Counted from the first letter of the stretch, positions 1-11,784 are shown. The stretch is DNA of 64,000 nt from Citrus sinensis (GCF_022201045.2 NC_068561.1:25364501-25428500); one strand, 5' to 3'. Numbers and translations are program-made. Notes: generated by a model from the sequence alone, not told the origin.

Positions 1-1450
1 TTTGTGGGCTAATGCCTAATTGTTTCACTTTTTCTGACCAACCCAAATGAGCCTGACTTGATTAGATGGCAAATTGTTTGTTAGCCTGTTGTGTTTTTTT
101 GGGTAAAGGACCTGAAGGATGTGAATTCTGTGACAGAATTTGAGACGGGAAATGAGTAGGTAAAAGGAAGATGCCTATATCTTTGTCGCATATATTTTGC
201 ATTATTTAAGTGGCATTTAGTTGGCACCACCTTTATGTTATGGGCACAGCTTGAATATCAAATTCTCCGGAGTATTTTATGCACTGTCAAAGATTATGCG
301 GCGCCCTATAGCTTATAAAAATCTTTAAAAATGATAAGGCTCACAATTTTTTATTGAAAAAAATAGCTTTAATAAAAGTGAAAAATACCATGTGGTGATA
401 TATTGTGGAAACAAAAACGACAAAACCACTTTTTTTATTGTCAAAATGAAGAAGCTTCAGTTCTAGATGGGAATTCTTAATCTGAATGTTGCAGTTTCTC
501 GAACTCAAGTGGGGCGATGATAAGAATTTTTCTATTGCCGTCTCATCAAGGGCTTAAAAAAAAAATTGGAGTTTTTAGTGCCTTATTGGACTTTTGTGTG
601 GCTTTCAAAGGAAATGGTCTTGAGGTTTGAAACTTTGAAAAAGCAACAAATGCAAGCCACCATCCAACTTTTAGGATTCTTTTTCTACTTCTTTGGACCA
701 AAGATACAGAATAGACCTTGTCCCCCACCCCTCTTCTTAAGGTCACCAGCCATTGCTGACCGACCCATTTACATTTTCCACCAAACTTGCTTGCTTTCTT
801 CATTATTTAAGATCAACTACAATTATTACTAATACGACTACAATAGCTCGAGGAATTAGTTAATATGTTCTAATGAGAGGGTATAGGTCGGTGTAATGCT
901 GCTACAATAATTATTGAACTAATCCACTTTCCTGAAAAATAAACTATACTCCTAGTTTTTAATTCAACTAAACCATATTTACCTACTTCTTAATTAGTTT
1001 TAATTTCCCTATATTTTTTGGGGGTGGGGAAAAAAGAAATTCAAAGCCGGCTCACACCAGGATTGGAGAGGTGGGTTGAACTATTATTATACATCGTATG
1101 TGAAAAAGCAGAGCTGTGGAAAGTTTGAAAATGAATGATTAAGAGGAAAAGGCACTAATGCATCTTATGCGTATTGTAAATTTTCCAGGAAAGGAAAAAG
1201 TGTACAAGCTTTTTCTTTTCTTTTCTTTTCCTTTTTCTTTTTTCCCCTCCTTTCTGAAAACATGATGAGAGTATACAGCCATCAAGACACATGACTAGAA
1301 CACATTATTCTCTCTGTTCCCTATTGCATTTTCAATATGAATCTCCCTTCAAACATACCGAAAACTCCTCATTTCTGTACAGCAAGCAACTCAAAAAACA
1401 GAAAAACAAAAATAACAAGAACAAAAATGGTAAAAATTTATGCTTATGAA
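1..1450. other. Intergenic spacer, no gene seen
   Basis: AT-rich DNA with only short opposing open frames around 546-832 that show no family motif and no splice context. The part just above about 1250 is probably the 3' UTR of the minus-strand glutaredoxin gene. A pyrimidine-rich stretch (CTTTTC repeats) lies at about 1210-1250. Nothing else is supported. Confidence 0.6.
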
Positions 1451-2803
1451 CTAAAAGCAACATATGGGACATCTGGTTAGCCCATTCTCATTGCAATCAG
1501 GACATCTTTGGAAGCCAAAGTCAGCTTCTTCCCCGACCCATCCTCCTTCACTATCTTCTTCTACTTCTTCTTCCTTTTCGTAGTAAATTTTACAGCTCCC
1601 TGAACATGTTTCACAAGGCACAAATCTTACATCCCCACAGGCTTCACAAGCTCCAACATTGCCTCTGCCGCCATCATCAATCATTTCACAGCCTTCAACC
1701 ACCTTCTCCAGCTGTCCTTCCTCGTGCATTCGCCGTATCTCTTCAGCTCCACCAATGTACTTTTTCCCCACAAACACTCTTGGCAATCCTCCCCCACTAA
1801 ACCCATCTCCCAAAAGCTCTTTTAGCTCATTCTTGAACCCCGAATGCATTGATAAATCTCGCTCATCAACTCTAACACCTAAGCCTTTCAAGATCACTCT
1901 CACATGGCAACAATCCTCGTATGTTTTCCGAATTCCTCTAAGGCTAGTGAAGTACACGACAAGCTTTTCTTTCCCACATTTGTGATCTAAAACAGCCCCA
2001 TTTGATTTCTTGACATCCAAGGAATCTAATGCAGCCGGCAACTTGTCATTCTCCAATGGCCGGAGGTGAAATGGATGCCTTGGTGATAGCTCCTGAAATG
2101 ATTTTCTAAATGTTTTAATAACATCCGGATCAAATTCCAAAGCAAAAGGCTTGGAATTAGACTCACTATCACCATGATCATCACCATTAGCCATTTGCAG
2201 CCACATAGACATGGTTTTGCGTTCAGCACTAACATCTTCACATAGCTTAGACATTGAAGGGTCAGAATCCAACAAAGAACTTGGACCCCTAGCAAAATCA
2301 AAAGAAAAACTTCGAAAATGATTAGGTGATCTCAATGGACTAACATCTTCAAGACCCTCCATCAATTCCCAGGCATTGATAGTTTCAGGCTCACCAGGTG
2401 GAGTCCTAACTGGGGTTTTAGGCACAACTTTTGGGATTTTTTCTTGAATCATATTAGACCATTCCTTTGCTCGAATTAACCCCGTTGAAAATTCTTCACT
2501 TTTTCTTTTGCTCTTATCAAACTTATCCAAAAGATCACCATTACATTGATTATCGCTAACCTTTTGATCATCATCATGCTGCTGATGATGATCAGCATCA
2601 AGATCAATATCAACAAGGCTGCTCTGATTCTTGAAGTCCAGCTTGAGAGAACCCAGCGTGGATGATCTGAGTGCCACCACATGGTAGCTATCGCCTTTGG
2701 TTTGAGGAGGGTGATGAACGTGCATTGAGTAACTTCTCGACACCGGCGAGTACGGGCTCTTGCAGTGCCGGCATCGCTTTTGCTTTGAACTCGCACAACC
2801 CAT
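1451..2803 (-). CDS. Glutaredoxin-domain protein with C-terminal Cys-rich zinc-like region
   Basis: A single coding exon of 450 residues. The frame stays open upstream to 3019, but the start at 2803 is chosen because it gives MGCASS, an N-myristoylation/palmitoylation signal usual in this plant family; the upstream part is poor, low-complexity UTR-like sequence. Residues 1-278 are a polar, Ser/His/Asp-rich linker. Residues about 280-385 are a glutaredoxin fold: VVYFTSLRGIRKTYEDC, then LPRVFVGKKYIGGAEEI, which matches the cis-proline and GG glutathione-binding segments. Residues 386-450 contain four CxxC pairs (CEAC, CETC, CPDC, CPIC), a DnaJ-like zinc-binding arrangement. The classical CPYC or CGFS active site is replaced by TSLR, so ordinary dithiol reductase activity is doubtful. 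Such proteins are inferred to be membrane-tethered redox or metal-binding adaptors. Family assignment is firm; biochemical role is not. Confidence 0.88.
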   Translation of the reverse strand: MGCASSKQKRCRHCKSPYSPVSRSYSMHVHHPPQTKGDSYHVVALRSSTLGSLKLDFKNQSSLVDIDLDADHHQQHDDDQKVSDNQCNGDLLDKFDKSKRKSEEFSTGLIRAKEWSNMIQEKIPKVVPKTPVRTPPGEPETINAWELMEGLEDVSPLRSPNHFRSFSFDFARGPSSLLDSDPSMSKLCEDVSAERKTMSMWLQMANGDDHGDSESNSKPFALEFDPDVIKTFRKSFQELSPRHPFHLRPLENDKLPAALDSLDVKKSNGAVLDHKCGKEKLVVYFTSLRGIRKTYEDCCHVRVILKGLGVRVDERDLSMHSGFKNELKELLGDGFSGGGLPRVFVGKKYIGGAEEIRRMHEEGQLEKVVEGCEMIDDGGRGNVGACEACGDVRFVPCETCSGSCKIYYEKEEEVEEDSEGGWVGEEADFGFQRCPDCNENGLTRCPICCF

Positions 2804-3288
2804 TTCACCAAAAACTGAATTAAAGATGAAACAACCAAAACCCAAATGATAATTATAGATTTTTTTAAAAAACTTCTTTTTTGTATTGGAATTTGATGAA
2901 GAGATTAAAAAAAGCACTCTTGATCGAAATGAGATGGATTTGCAGAGTTTTGTAGCCGGTAAAAACAAAAACAAAAAAAAACACCAGAAGATAAAAAAAT
3001 TTACAAAGCAAATTAACAAATCATTGAAATAAGATGCAAAAGCTGAAAATTTTTGCTACCTTTCCATTATATTTCTTCTTAAAAGCATGCAATTAAGCTC
3101 AGAAACAGAGCAATAATTAACACGACGACGAAAAACAACAACCCATCAAGAAACTGCCAACAAAATTGGCAAAACTTTCAACGAGATCCTGAAGAAACCC
3201 GTGAAAAGATTTGTGGGAACGCAAAGAAAATTCTGGAGAAAACAAAGAATGGAATTTAGAAAGTCAAAAAAGAGAGCAGAGAGGCCAA

Positions 3289-3295
3289 ATTTATA
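3289..3295 (-). promoter_or_regulatory. Probable TATA box of the glutaredoxin gene
   Basis: On the minus strand the sequence reads TATAAAT at 3295-3289, about 490 bases upstream of the chosen ATG. Transcription would start near 3260, leaving a leader of roughly 450 bases. The leader is pyrimidine-rich and could hide an intron. Position and sequence fit a plant TATA box, but no transcript evidence is available. Confidence 0.4.
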
Positions 3296-4289
3296 AAGCC
3301 ATGACTGATCCCCACCACCAACATTTATATTACTTTTTTTTTTTTTGCTTTCAGTTTCTCTCTCTTTCTGAAGATTGTCTAGAGAGAGAAACAGAAACGA
3401 GAACGCGTAATGACCGAATGCGATAATCGAATATTCAAGTTTCAAAGAAGCCTCCTCTCTCGAATGCCAATTGATGTGTTATCTGCGTGAAATTTGAGTT
3501 TCCGACGTCGTCGAACAAAAGGCATTTACTTTTTCAAAATAATGACATATAAGTACCTAACTTATTAAAATTTCTCTGATGATGCTTTATATTTGTTTCA
3601 AGTAAGTCCACTGTCATGAAGACAACAAAATTGCACCTTATAAGGTAGTGTTTTTGTTAAGGACCTATTTGTTACAAGTTGAAATACTATGCCTCTATTT
3701 GAGAAAAGGTAAGAAATTAGGGGTTTCGGTGTTATTAGTTCCTTCTCTTTTGAAGGTCAAAAATGTTTGATTAACGATGATGAAAGTGCCGGTAAATGCG
3801 GGAATTATTTTGCTTGAATGGCTCCTCCATCCATATATACAAGTCCATTTTGATACAATCTTTTAAAATCTTTTCAAACAAATTAATTTTCATTGACCTT
3901 TTTTGACAAACAAATGAAAAATATACGGGTCTATCTATGTAGATATTATTATTTTCTTTGAGGCTATCAGCATTTAAAATTATGTTCTTATTTGATAAAT
4001 TATCAAAACACAGGCGTCTGAAAGTTTTACACCTTTGCTATAACTACTATAGGTGTTGCAATGGACGTATAATTTTCTCAAAATAGAGACCTTTCAGCAT
4101 TAATGTAATAAATTGTCGGAGAGTTTATCTAGTTGTGTACGTTCACTTTCCACCCTTTCATAATTGTCAGAGGCTGATGAATTGGAACGTTACAGCGATT
4201 GTATTGTAAATTAATCATAAATCAACATCCAAAGTAAGAAAAAGAGAGAGGAAGAATTGATGGAGAACTTTAAATAATTTATCATATTT

Positions 4290-4295
<6 letters not shown>

Positions 4296-4320
<25 letters not shown>

Positions 4321-4321
4321 T
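4296..4321. repeat. (AT)n microsatellite
   Basis: An uninterrupted alternating AT tract of about 26 bases in intergenic DNA, likely length-polymorphic. Confidence 0.9.
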
Positions 4322-4410
4322 GCGAGTTAAAACATTTATTTATTTATTCCATTCTTTTTGGGAATTAAAAATCATGAAGGAAACGATTTTGAAGGACCAA
4401 TTAGAGTTAC

Positions 4411-4478
4411 AAGTCTCTACTATTTCTTTTATGTAATAGAATTTAAGTCTCTACTATTTTTTTTATGTAATAGAATTT
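4411..4478. repeat. Two-copy 34-bp tandem repeat
   Basis: The unit beginning AAGTCTCTACTATTT and ending ATAGAATTT occurs twice in a row (from 4411 and from 4445), with one C/T difference. A simple local duplication. Confidence 0.85.
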
Positions 4479-5407
4479 ATGCAATTAATTAATGGTTGCA
4501 AAAAAACACCATAATGCTAAGAGTTTCAGTGGGTGCATTTATAGTAACTCTCCGATGACTTGCTTTTTAATTGATGTGCAACAGTGCCAATATTTTTGTG
4601 AACGAAGCACGTATCGATTTCTATTGCCACTTTTGGCGTTGTCTTAATATTTTGGCACGACACCATTAATAGAACATCCAAGTAAAAAACGTACATTAAT
4701 ATATGATTAAGAGAAAATTGATTGCAATTAATGGAAGTTATTGGAGAAAGTAGTGCATTAGTATATGTCGTAATTATGTCGGCAACAATAGAAACATATA
4801 GCTTATGGAAATATTGATATTTCACCGAGAATATTATAGCTTAATTATTTGAGCTGTTTCGATGGGATAGTATTTTTTATTTCGATGAACTCTGACTTTG
4901 TTTTAATCACTCTTCATTTAAAGAACATGATGAAGAGAAAGCATAGGATTTATATTTTATTGGTAACGCTATTCTTTGAGAGAGAATAGAAGGTTAAAAG
5001 ATAATTTTATTTCTTACAAAAGAGTAACATTTGAGTTGAAACTGAAACAAGCTTTGAAATCCTTACTTAGATGTACTAAATTAATGAATTACCGAAAACT
5101 TTATTAAAATGTCCATGTAGTTAGCAATCCGTGTAATTGTACCGTAAGAGATTAATTAAAAGTTGGTTGATCGATGGATATGAAGAATTGCATGGGGATT
5201 GGGTGAACTAATTATTATTGCACGTGCATGAAAAACATTGCCATATCCATGTGATGGCACGTGGATCCTTCGATCTTTACAGTTTCGAAAGGCAGTATGT
5301 GTCCTACTGTTTAACGTTTAATGAGCTTTAACTTATATAATTAATAATCGGCAGCGCTCAGCTGTAAAGGCAACCCAATCTGCTCATAAAGTTACTCCGT
5401 ATTTACC

Positions 5408-5543
5408 GTAAGGGAGCCCCTATGTTACAATTAATGTAACATACACACTCAACAACAACCACACAAATGATGGACCCATATAATTTGTGTGGTTGTTGTT
5501 GAGTGTGTATGTTACATTAATTATAACATAGCATTTGCCTTAC
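5408..5543. mobile_element. Foldback MITE-like element, 136 bp
   Basis: Arms 5408-5467 and 5484-5543 are inverted repeats of about 60 bp with roughly six mismatches, separated by a 16-nt loop. The inner 38 bp of each arm (5429-5467 side) pair without a mismatch. The whole element is therefore one long hairpin, as in short foldback MITEs. Outer ends read GTAAGG and CCTTAC. I could not identify a convincing target-site duplication, so the superfamily is undetermined. If transcribed, it would form a small-RNA precursor-like stem. Confidence 0.8.
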
Positions 5544-7635
5544 CATAAATATAAGATTATGTACTCTCCTCATTTGCTGCCTACGTTCGCATTTTAACGA
5601 AGTAAAATGCAAGACGTACAAAATTGAACAATACACTACTATTTTATTTATAGTAACCCAACAAAATAATAATACGTACACATGACGTTCGTATTTAAGA
5701 ACTTATTATAGAATTTTATTCAGGAAAAAAAAAAGAACTTGTATGGTATAATGACCGTGACATTATTATAGGATTTATTATGAGATTGGACGAAAATAAA
5801 ACGGATGAGAATATGATGTTAGATCAAAAAAATTGAACTTATTGGATTAGGTTACGTATTAAGTAATATTTGCAAGTAGGTGTAATAGTTTTTATACACT
5901 CAATTACCTTCTCCACCATTTTTCGTAACTTGGGTGAAAGCTAAAATAATGGCTTTGTCATGATTGTGTTTATGGCCAGTGTGTTTGTTACACAACTTAC
6001 AACTACCGATGACCTCGGTCATAATTTCTTTGATTTGACACCATGTGTTTAAAGATTTGAAATATCTTATTTTGGCCAAAAGTGGAACTTGTTTATGATC
6101 GAGAAAATAATAATAGAATTTAATTTTGTTAAACGTAATGTTGTATTTGTGTGCTAAAACTTCTAAATTGGTTAATTAATTTGATATGTATGTTTTTTTG
6201 TTATTTTAAAAGGTAAGAGTGGATGAAAAGTTCAAAATAATTTTTTAATTTAATTATTTTGGAACTCAAACTCAAGTAATTAATAAAATAAAACTACTTA
6301 AAAATTACTCAATCAAACTCTGTCAGGAGCTGATTAAGATCATGTTAGACTTTAATTTTTTAATTGATTTTTTTTTCATAGTTTACTAAATGTGATACCC
6401 ATAAGATCTTACGCCAATCTTGAGAGTTAAGGGTGGCTCACTAAGGTCAAGTGTCATCATAATAATTTTATTCTGTTGAATAAAAATTAAATATTTAATT
6501 TTATCTGAAATGAGATTGCAAAATTAAATGAAGAAAATCTAATAGAAAATCAAATTAAGCACAATGAATCTTGAAATTTGAAATTCTGCCCCAATAAAGA
6601 TGATAGTGATTGTTGCAAATTGCATTACTGTTTCGTTCATGAATCATGAACGTGCTTGTCACTCTAATTTAGCCGATTATTAAGAAAAAGTGTCTACGTC
6701 AATAACCCCAAATAGTTTTAAATTTCACATGTTAGCACACAACAATAAATAAAGTATTTGTGATATAAGAATTTATTGAAGCAAGGTATCGAAATGGGTG
6801 GTGAGCCTTAGTGGCTTCTACGATGGAATGTCTGTTGCTTGCTTCTCATTTAAGCATTTCTTCATGGCTTCCCACTAAGCATGCATGCTTTCTAATTAAA
6901 AATTTTGTCAATTCTTAATTTCTAAAGTGCTTTTTTGTAAAACTTTTTTACATTGGGTCCGGCACTTTGCATGTCAAATATTTGATCGAACGGCTGAGGT
7001 GCTCTAGACAACATGATTTTTGAGATGAGAATTAACCAAGTTGTCACACTTGTCCCCAACCCTAAGGTGGATTCGGAATTTGTGTGTGTGTGTCTAGACA
7101 CAGACAAAATATGATCCGGATTTGTGGGGGCATTTGATCATTCTTCATTATATTTGCATCACATACATGATTAAAGGCTTAGAAAATGATCCATGAGCTA
7201 CTTTGTCCACTCGCTTATATAGCTAGTATGATTTTGTAACTCTTCATGAATGCTTCAAGTACAGGTTAATCAAGCAGCTTCACAATATATGCTATACAAA
7301 CATGATTAATCTCGTTCACTATATAATTATTAGTTTATTATTTTAAATCCGAGTAATCTCCTGATATGATTGTTTATGGAAATTGCTAATCAGGATGATC
7401 CAAAATCTATTCTTGGCATCTTTTTGAAATTCTGTTCGTGTATACAGCTGCTGGGCCAAAGAGGTGGCTACAGGCCTGCAGTAAGGAACAAACCCATTTG
7501 AAGAAGCAGGCAAATCCAATCGGAGGAGTGTTTGTTGGACTTGATCAGAAAGACCAATGAATTGTTCTTGTATAATATTAATTTCAATCCCGGGCCTAGA
7601 TTGAGACATTCTCATTATTCATAAAAAGGTCGGTT
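5544..7635. other. Intergenic spacer, no gene seen
   Basis: AT-rich sequence without a credible exon on either strand. Two short minus-strand open frames (6922-7107 and 7343-7615) have no recognisable domain and no splice context. A short (TG)n run lies near 7080-7092. Confidence 0.5.
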
Positions 7636-8040
7636 TAGCTGGTGGCAAAAATACACACCCTGTCCAGACCCGGACTGCACGTAGGAGGTGATGTTACCCA
7701 GCCCATGTATGAAGCCGGACCGGTCATGAGCATCACTTGATAAACTCAAGATCCGGCTTGGAACTTGAATTTTATTAAAAAAATATTATAAAAAATTTAT
7801 TATTTTAAATATTTATATTTATTTGACTCATCTATTACACATATATAAAGTTTAAAACACTTGGAGTTTATATTTTAATGTCAAATTTTATTAAAATAAA
7901 TTTAAAAATTATAAAATTATAAAAATCCGGATTAAAAACTTGGACCTGGGGCTTTTTAAGCCCGGCTTAAATGTCTAAAAATTACATCCGGGCTGGGTCC
8001 GGACATTGCAATACTCGGACCAAGGTTTTGCCAGCCCTAT
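7636..8040. mobile_element. Possible hAT-type non-autonomous element remnant
   Basis: The right end reads TTTTGCCAGCCCTA, the inverse of the TAGGGCTGGCAAAA terminus typical of plant hAT elements. The left end TAGCTGGTGGCAAAAA resembles it imperfectly. GC-rich subterminal stretches with CCGG and GGTCC motifs flank an AT-rich core, also usual for these elements. No matching 8-bp target-site duplication was found, so the boundaries are approximate. Confidence 0.4.
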
Positions 8041-9539
8041 TTATCAATATTTACAAGCAAAAATATATTTAAAAAAAGAATCGTTAAATTGATCAACCGA
8101 ACTAATGTCACAAAACTTTTGAAATTTTGGACTTGCTAAATTAATCCAAACTAAGCCCAACGAAAAATAAAAGAAAAAGGATAAAAAGTGCCCACTGACT
8201 TGTATATCATTTTGATTTGTTGAAGAAATTGAATTTCAGTTATCAAATAAAATTTTGGTTAGTTGGTCCCGTATTGCATGGATGTGTAGATAAGTGTGTA
8301 GATAGCAAAACACATGTACTAAACATTAGCATTAAAAATATTCTTTTGTTGACGAAGAAGAATAGAAGATTTAAAGAAGATCAAAAGAACCTTTTATGGT
8401 TGATATATAAAAGAATAAATGATGATGATGAATCAATGAAAGAGAAAGAGAGAGAGAGAGAGAGAGAGATGAAGAAGCAAGGGCACATGGGAACAGTGGG
8501 GCATGTGGAGAAGATTCAGAAAGCTTCTTCTTTAATTTATATTGAGGTGAGCAACAAGGAATAACATGGATCCACCCTATTCTTTTAGGTGTACCCTTCA
8601 ACTCTTCCGATTAAGGGCATGTGAAGAGCTTGTTGTAGGCCAGGCTAAAGCTCTCTATATAGGGCCCACATTTCTAAAAACCACACCAAAAAGGAAAAAA
8701 AAAAAACCCACAACACCTCCACCACACGCAATTGTGTACCAATTCAATTTCAATTCTATCATACACACTTTTAACACTAGAAAAGGTCAAAGCACCTGCA
8801 AATCATTTCCCTATCAATGGATTGATTTTTATGTCGCATTCTTTTCCATACATTTTCCTTTTTAAGGCCACGTCTGTTAACCCATAAAGGTTGATGAGAT
8901 AAGCTATAGCCCAAATCAGCGTTGGATGCCAAAATTTGGAGATGCCCCTACTACATCAATTAATTAATAGGGAATCTTGTAAAATTTACTAAGTTAGGTT
9001 TACAGAATTAAGCTGCTCTCAGGTTATGGCCAATTAAATTGCTAATAGCTATGGGAAGGGTAGGAGGACCAACTTTGTGAGGCTTTTTATTTGTCTTATT
9101 TTCATGGGTTTTTCTTCTAGGCAAAGATTAAAAAAGCACCACCATCTTATAATGATGGGTGCCATTTGGAATTAAGAATGCATTAATTAAGAGAAGTTTA
9201 ACGAATTTTTTTTAATATAGTTTCAAAAGATTATTTTCTAAAGTCATGAGAGAAATTTAATACCAAAAAAAGCTTAGAAAATATAAGTTGATCTACTTTC
9301 TGACACATCAATAGAATGCTTTTAAAGTGAAAAAAAGCGATAAATCATAATCTATGTTTTCGAAGATTTCAAAAGTAGTTATATATTGTATCACCTTTTT
9401 GTCTTAAGTGGAGCCAAGGGGAGGAAAGTGTTTTATTGTTTAGAGTTTCGTGTTTAAAATCTTGTGTTTTATTTTGAAGTTTTGTTTTGTGGTGAATTTT
9501 TACTGGTTGTAAGTCCCGTTTTAGGATAAGGATTCCGCT
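8041..9539. other. Intergenic spacer with possible orphan promoter
   Basis: No gene called. A CTCTATATAGGGCCC motif near 8650-8670, followed by a CA-rich leader-like stretch, looks like a TATA box, but no supported coding region follows. A (GA)n microsatellite is listed separately. Open frames at 8217-8564 and 8566-8865 have low-complexity or unrecognisable content. Confidence 0.4.
8447..8469. repeat. (GA)n microsatellite
   Basis: A run of alternating AG of about 23 bases, interrupted only at its left edge. It explains the Ser/Leu- and Glu/Arg-repeat peptides seen in overlapping spurious frames. Confidence 0.9.
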
Positions 9540-9569
9540 GAGGGCTGTAAATCCATACCTGTAGCCATA

Positions 9570-11585
9570 TTGACCAAACCAAAAATAGACCATAAGGTCT
9601 TGACCATGGATCCTCCGATCTGTAGAACATCGTCCTTTTCTAGCTCTTCTTCCGGGAAGACTAGTAAGTCAAAGCATGTTGTGAGTTCAGAAGAATTCAT
9701 TATTGAGAACTTTGATAAAGCAATTGATTGTTGGGAACTTCCAAAAATTTCCAAAGAAAAGATTTACAAAACAAAAATGTTTGATCTTTTAAAGCATGAT
9801 TATATTATAAAGACTGAAGAACGCGATATAACTCTTTCAGAGCCTTTTGAAACAATTTATTTGTTTTCAGAAAAATCTTTAAAGAAATTAAAAGAAAAGA
9901 ATTTCAAATATATTCACATTGGTTTAATCCAAGTAGGAATAAAACCTTTGACCAAAGAAGGCTTTGATACTTCTATCCTTGCTGTCCTTAGAGATGGGCG
10001 ATTCATCTCTTTTGATGATTCTTTACTAAGTAGTATCGAATCTAGTCTATGTAAAGGTCCCATATCTTTTGATTGTTATCCAAATATAACAATTTCTCTT
10101 AAAGACAAAAATATTTTAAAAAGCATGATTTTACAAATCAAAACCCATAATTATCATATGATTAAGGGATCCATCCCAGTTACATTGATTTTTAAAATTT
10201 CTTACAAAGCCATGATTTCTGCATTTAGCACACAGCATAAATACCAGTCGAAAAGAGATGAGACCCTTCTCTTGCAGACTGATTTGTCCAAAGCAAACAC
10301 GGTCATTCCTAAACCAATCCAATGGAAAGATGTAAATCTTCCAGAGGAATGGATCCTTGAAGGAGCCGCTCCACCAGCGATTCCGAAACAACTTGAGCCC
10401 AATACAGAGTTGCAAAATGTGACTCAGTATTCCGATGGTAAAGTTAAACTGTCATTCAGGAGATCTACCTCATCCAGGTTTTCTGATAAAGCATCGTGCT
10501 CAAGCATTCCTTCATTAGAAAGGAAATTTACAAAAATACCCTCTGTTATAAATCTCCCTTTTCAGTCCATAAAAAGTCAACCTAGGTTTTCTACTTCAGA
10601 TATACCTAGTACCTCCATTCGATCAGTTGATTACACCACTAGTGTTCCTCATCCGATCTACACTAGTAATCAACATGTACAAAGTCAGGAAGAGAAGGAA
10701 CCTTCTCCTCCAACATCTCCTACGTTTTCTGCTGTTACAGAAAATGTTATTAATGTCATTGAAAAAGAATTTGAATTAGATAAAACTTCTCTGCATAATG
10801 ATTTTTATTCTGATTTAAACAAAGAAAAAAGACTTTGGTTTTTCAAACACTTTTTAAACCAAAGAAAAGAAATCCAACAAACTTACTATGAATTTGTGAA
10901 TTTTCATAAAATTCATATATTGTTTTTTGATTGGTTTGAGATATATTCTTCTGATAACAACATCTCTTATCCTTTTAAAGAGTCAAGCCCTATTACTATT
11001 AGGAAGAAAGTCCCTGAATGGAAACTTCTTGATAGTGATAGAACTATAGAGTCTGAACACCCACCTCTCCGGAGTGTAACCGTTGACCACGGTGAACCTC
11101 CTGTCCAAATCCGTGCTTCACCTTATAAAATCCCAAAACCAAATGATTCTGAGGCAAATTTAAGTAGTATCATCCAACATAATAATTTCTGTAATACTAA
11201 CTTAAATACAATTGGAAAACAGTTGACTAGGATAGAAAACCAAATCCAGAAGTCAACCGTTACTGTTCCATCAATTTCTCATATTCCAACAAAATCGGAT
11301 TCTGACAAAAAGCTTAAGGAACCTATTTTCAAACCCTTTCAGGTTTCGAAAACTAGCCAAAAGCTTGTTCAAGAGTCAAAATCAGATTTTGCCAAAGCCA
11401 TTAGAGAACAATTAGATAGGATAGAAGCTGCTTCTTCCTCATCTAGCAAAGTTCAGATAGCCCCTGATACTCCTCAATCTAGCAAGATTGGAGTATTAGA
11501 ACAAGACCAAATGTCTATAGCATCTTCTGATATAGAAGCCTTCAAAGAAGAACCTTCACATGAAATAATTTGGACCTTCACATAA
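9570..11585 (+). CDS. Pararetroviral polyprotein fragment: movement protein plus linker
   Basis: An uninterrupted frame of 671 residues. Residues about 90-220 match the movement-protein block of petuvirus-like endogenous pararetroviruses: IGLIQVGIKPLT, then ILAVLRDGRFISFDDSLL, then GPISFDCYPNITISL. This is the 30K cell-to-cell movement superfamily. The rest is Ser/Pro/Lys-rich, with a possible coiled-coil stretch near residues 540-560 (NLNTIGKQLTRIENQI). The frame ends at the junction with the inverted fragment, so the C-terminus is a rearrangement product. It is neither a complete viral gene nor a host gene. Lack of stops over 2 kb suggests limited decay. No promoter was identified. Confidence 0.75.
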   Translation: MTKPKIDHKVLTMDPPICRTSSFSSSSSGKTSKSKHVVSSEEFIIENFDKAIDCWELPKISKEKIYKTKMFDLLKHDYIIKTEERDITLSEPFETIYLFSEKSLKKLKEKNFKYIHIGLIQVGIKPLTKEGFDTSILAVLRDGRFISFDDSLLSSIESSLCKGPISFDCYPNITISLKDKNILKSMILQIKTHNYHMIKGSIPVTLIFKISYKAMISAFSTQHKYQSKRDETLLLQTDLSKANTVIPKPIQWKDVNLPEEWILEGAAPPAIPKQLEPNTELQNVTQYSDGKVKLSFRRSTSSRFSDKASCSSIPSLERKFTKIPSVINLPFQSIKSQPRFSTSDIPSTSIRSVDYTTSVPHPIYTSNQHVQSQEEKEPSPPTSPTFSAVTENVINVIEKEFELDKTSLHNDFYSDLNKEKRLWFFKHFLNQRKEIQQTYYEFVNFHKIHILFFDWFEIYSSDNNISYPFKESSPITIRKKVPEWKLLDSDRTIESEHPPLRSVTVDHGEPPVQIRASPYKIPKPNDSEANLSSIIQHNNFCNTNLNTIGKQLTRIENQIQKSTVTVPSISHIPTKSDSDKKLKEPIFKPFQVSKTSQKLVQESKSDFAKAIREQLDRIEAASSSSSKVQIAPDTPQSSKIGVLEQDQMSIASSDIEAFKEEPSHEIIWTFT

Positions 11586-11784
11586 CAATCAAAAGATATG
11601 GGACATTTACATAGACTAGATTCGATACTACTTAGTAAAAAATCATCAAAAGAGATGAATCGCCCATCTCTAAGGACAACAAGGATAGAAGTATCCAAGC
11701 CTTCTTTGGTCAAAGGTTTTATTCCTACTTGGATTAAACCAATGTGAATATATTTGAAATTCTTTTCTTTTAATTTCTTTGAAG
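11582..11784 (-). pseudogene. Inverted duplicate of part of the pararetroviral movement region
   Basis: Reverse complement of about 9877-10079 with several base differences. Minus-strand translation gives the same ILVVLRDGRFISFDD block seen in the main frame. The differences show it is not a recent exact copy: either it came from a different viral genome or it has diverged since. It interrupts the normal order between the first frame and the RT segment. Confidence 0.8.

Larger units (their letters stand above)
3296..5407. other. Intergenic spacer, no gene seen
   Basis: AT-rich spacer between the glutaredoxin promoter and a foldback element. It contains an (AT)n tract and a 34-bp tandem repeat, listed separately. 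Short frames such as 4526-4825 have no recognisable domain. Confidence 0.55.

Noticed and set aside
2804..3019. 72-codon N-terminal extension of the glutaredoxin frame
   Set aside because: Low-complexity Phe/Leu-rich translation of UTR-like DNA; the internal MGCASS start fits the family's lipidation signal.
8217..8865. Two plus-strand open frames (8217-8564, 8566-8865)
   Set aside because: The first is driven by the (GA)n repeat and the second is unlike any domain; no splice or family support.
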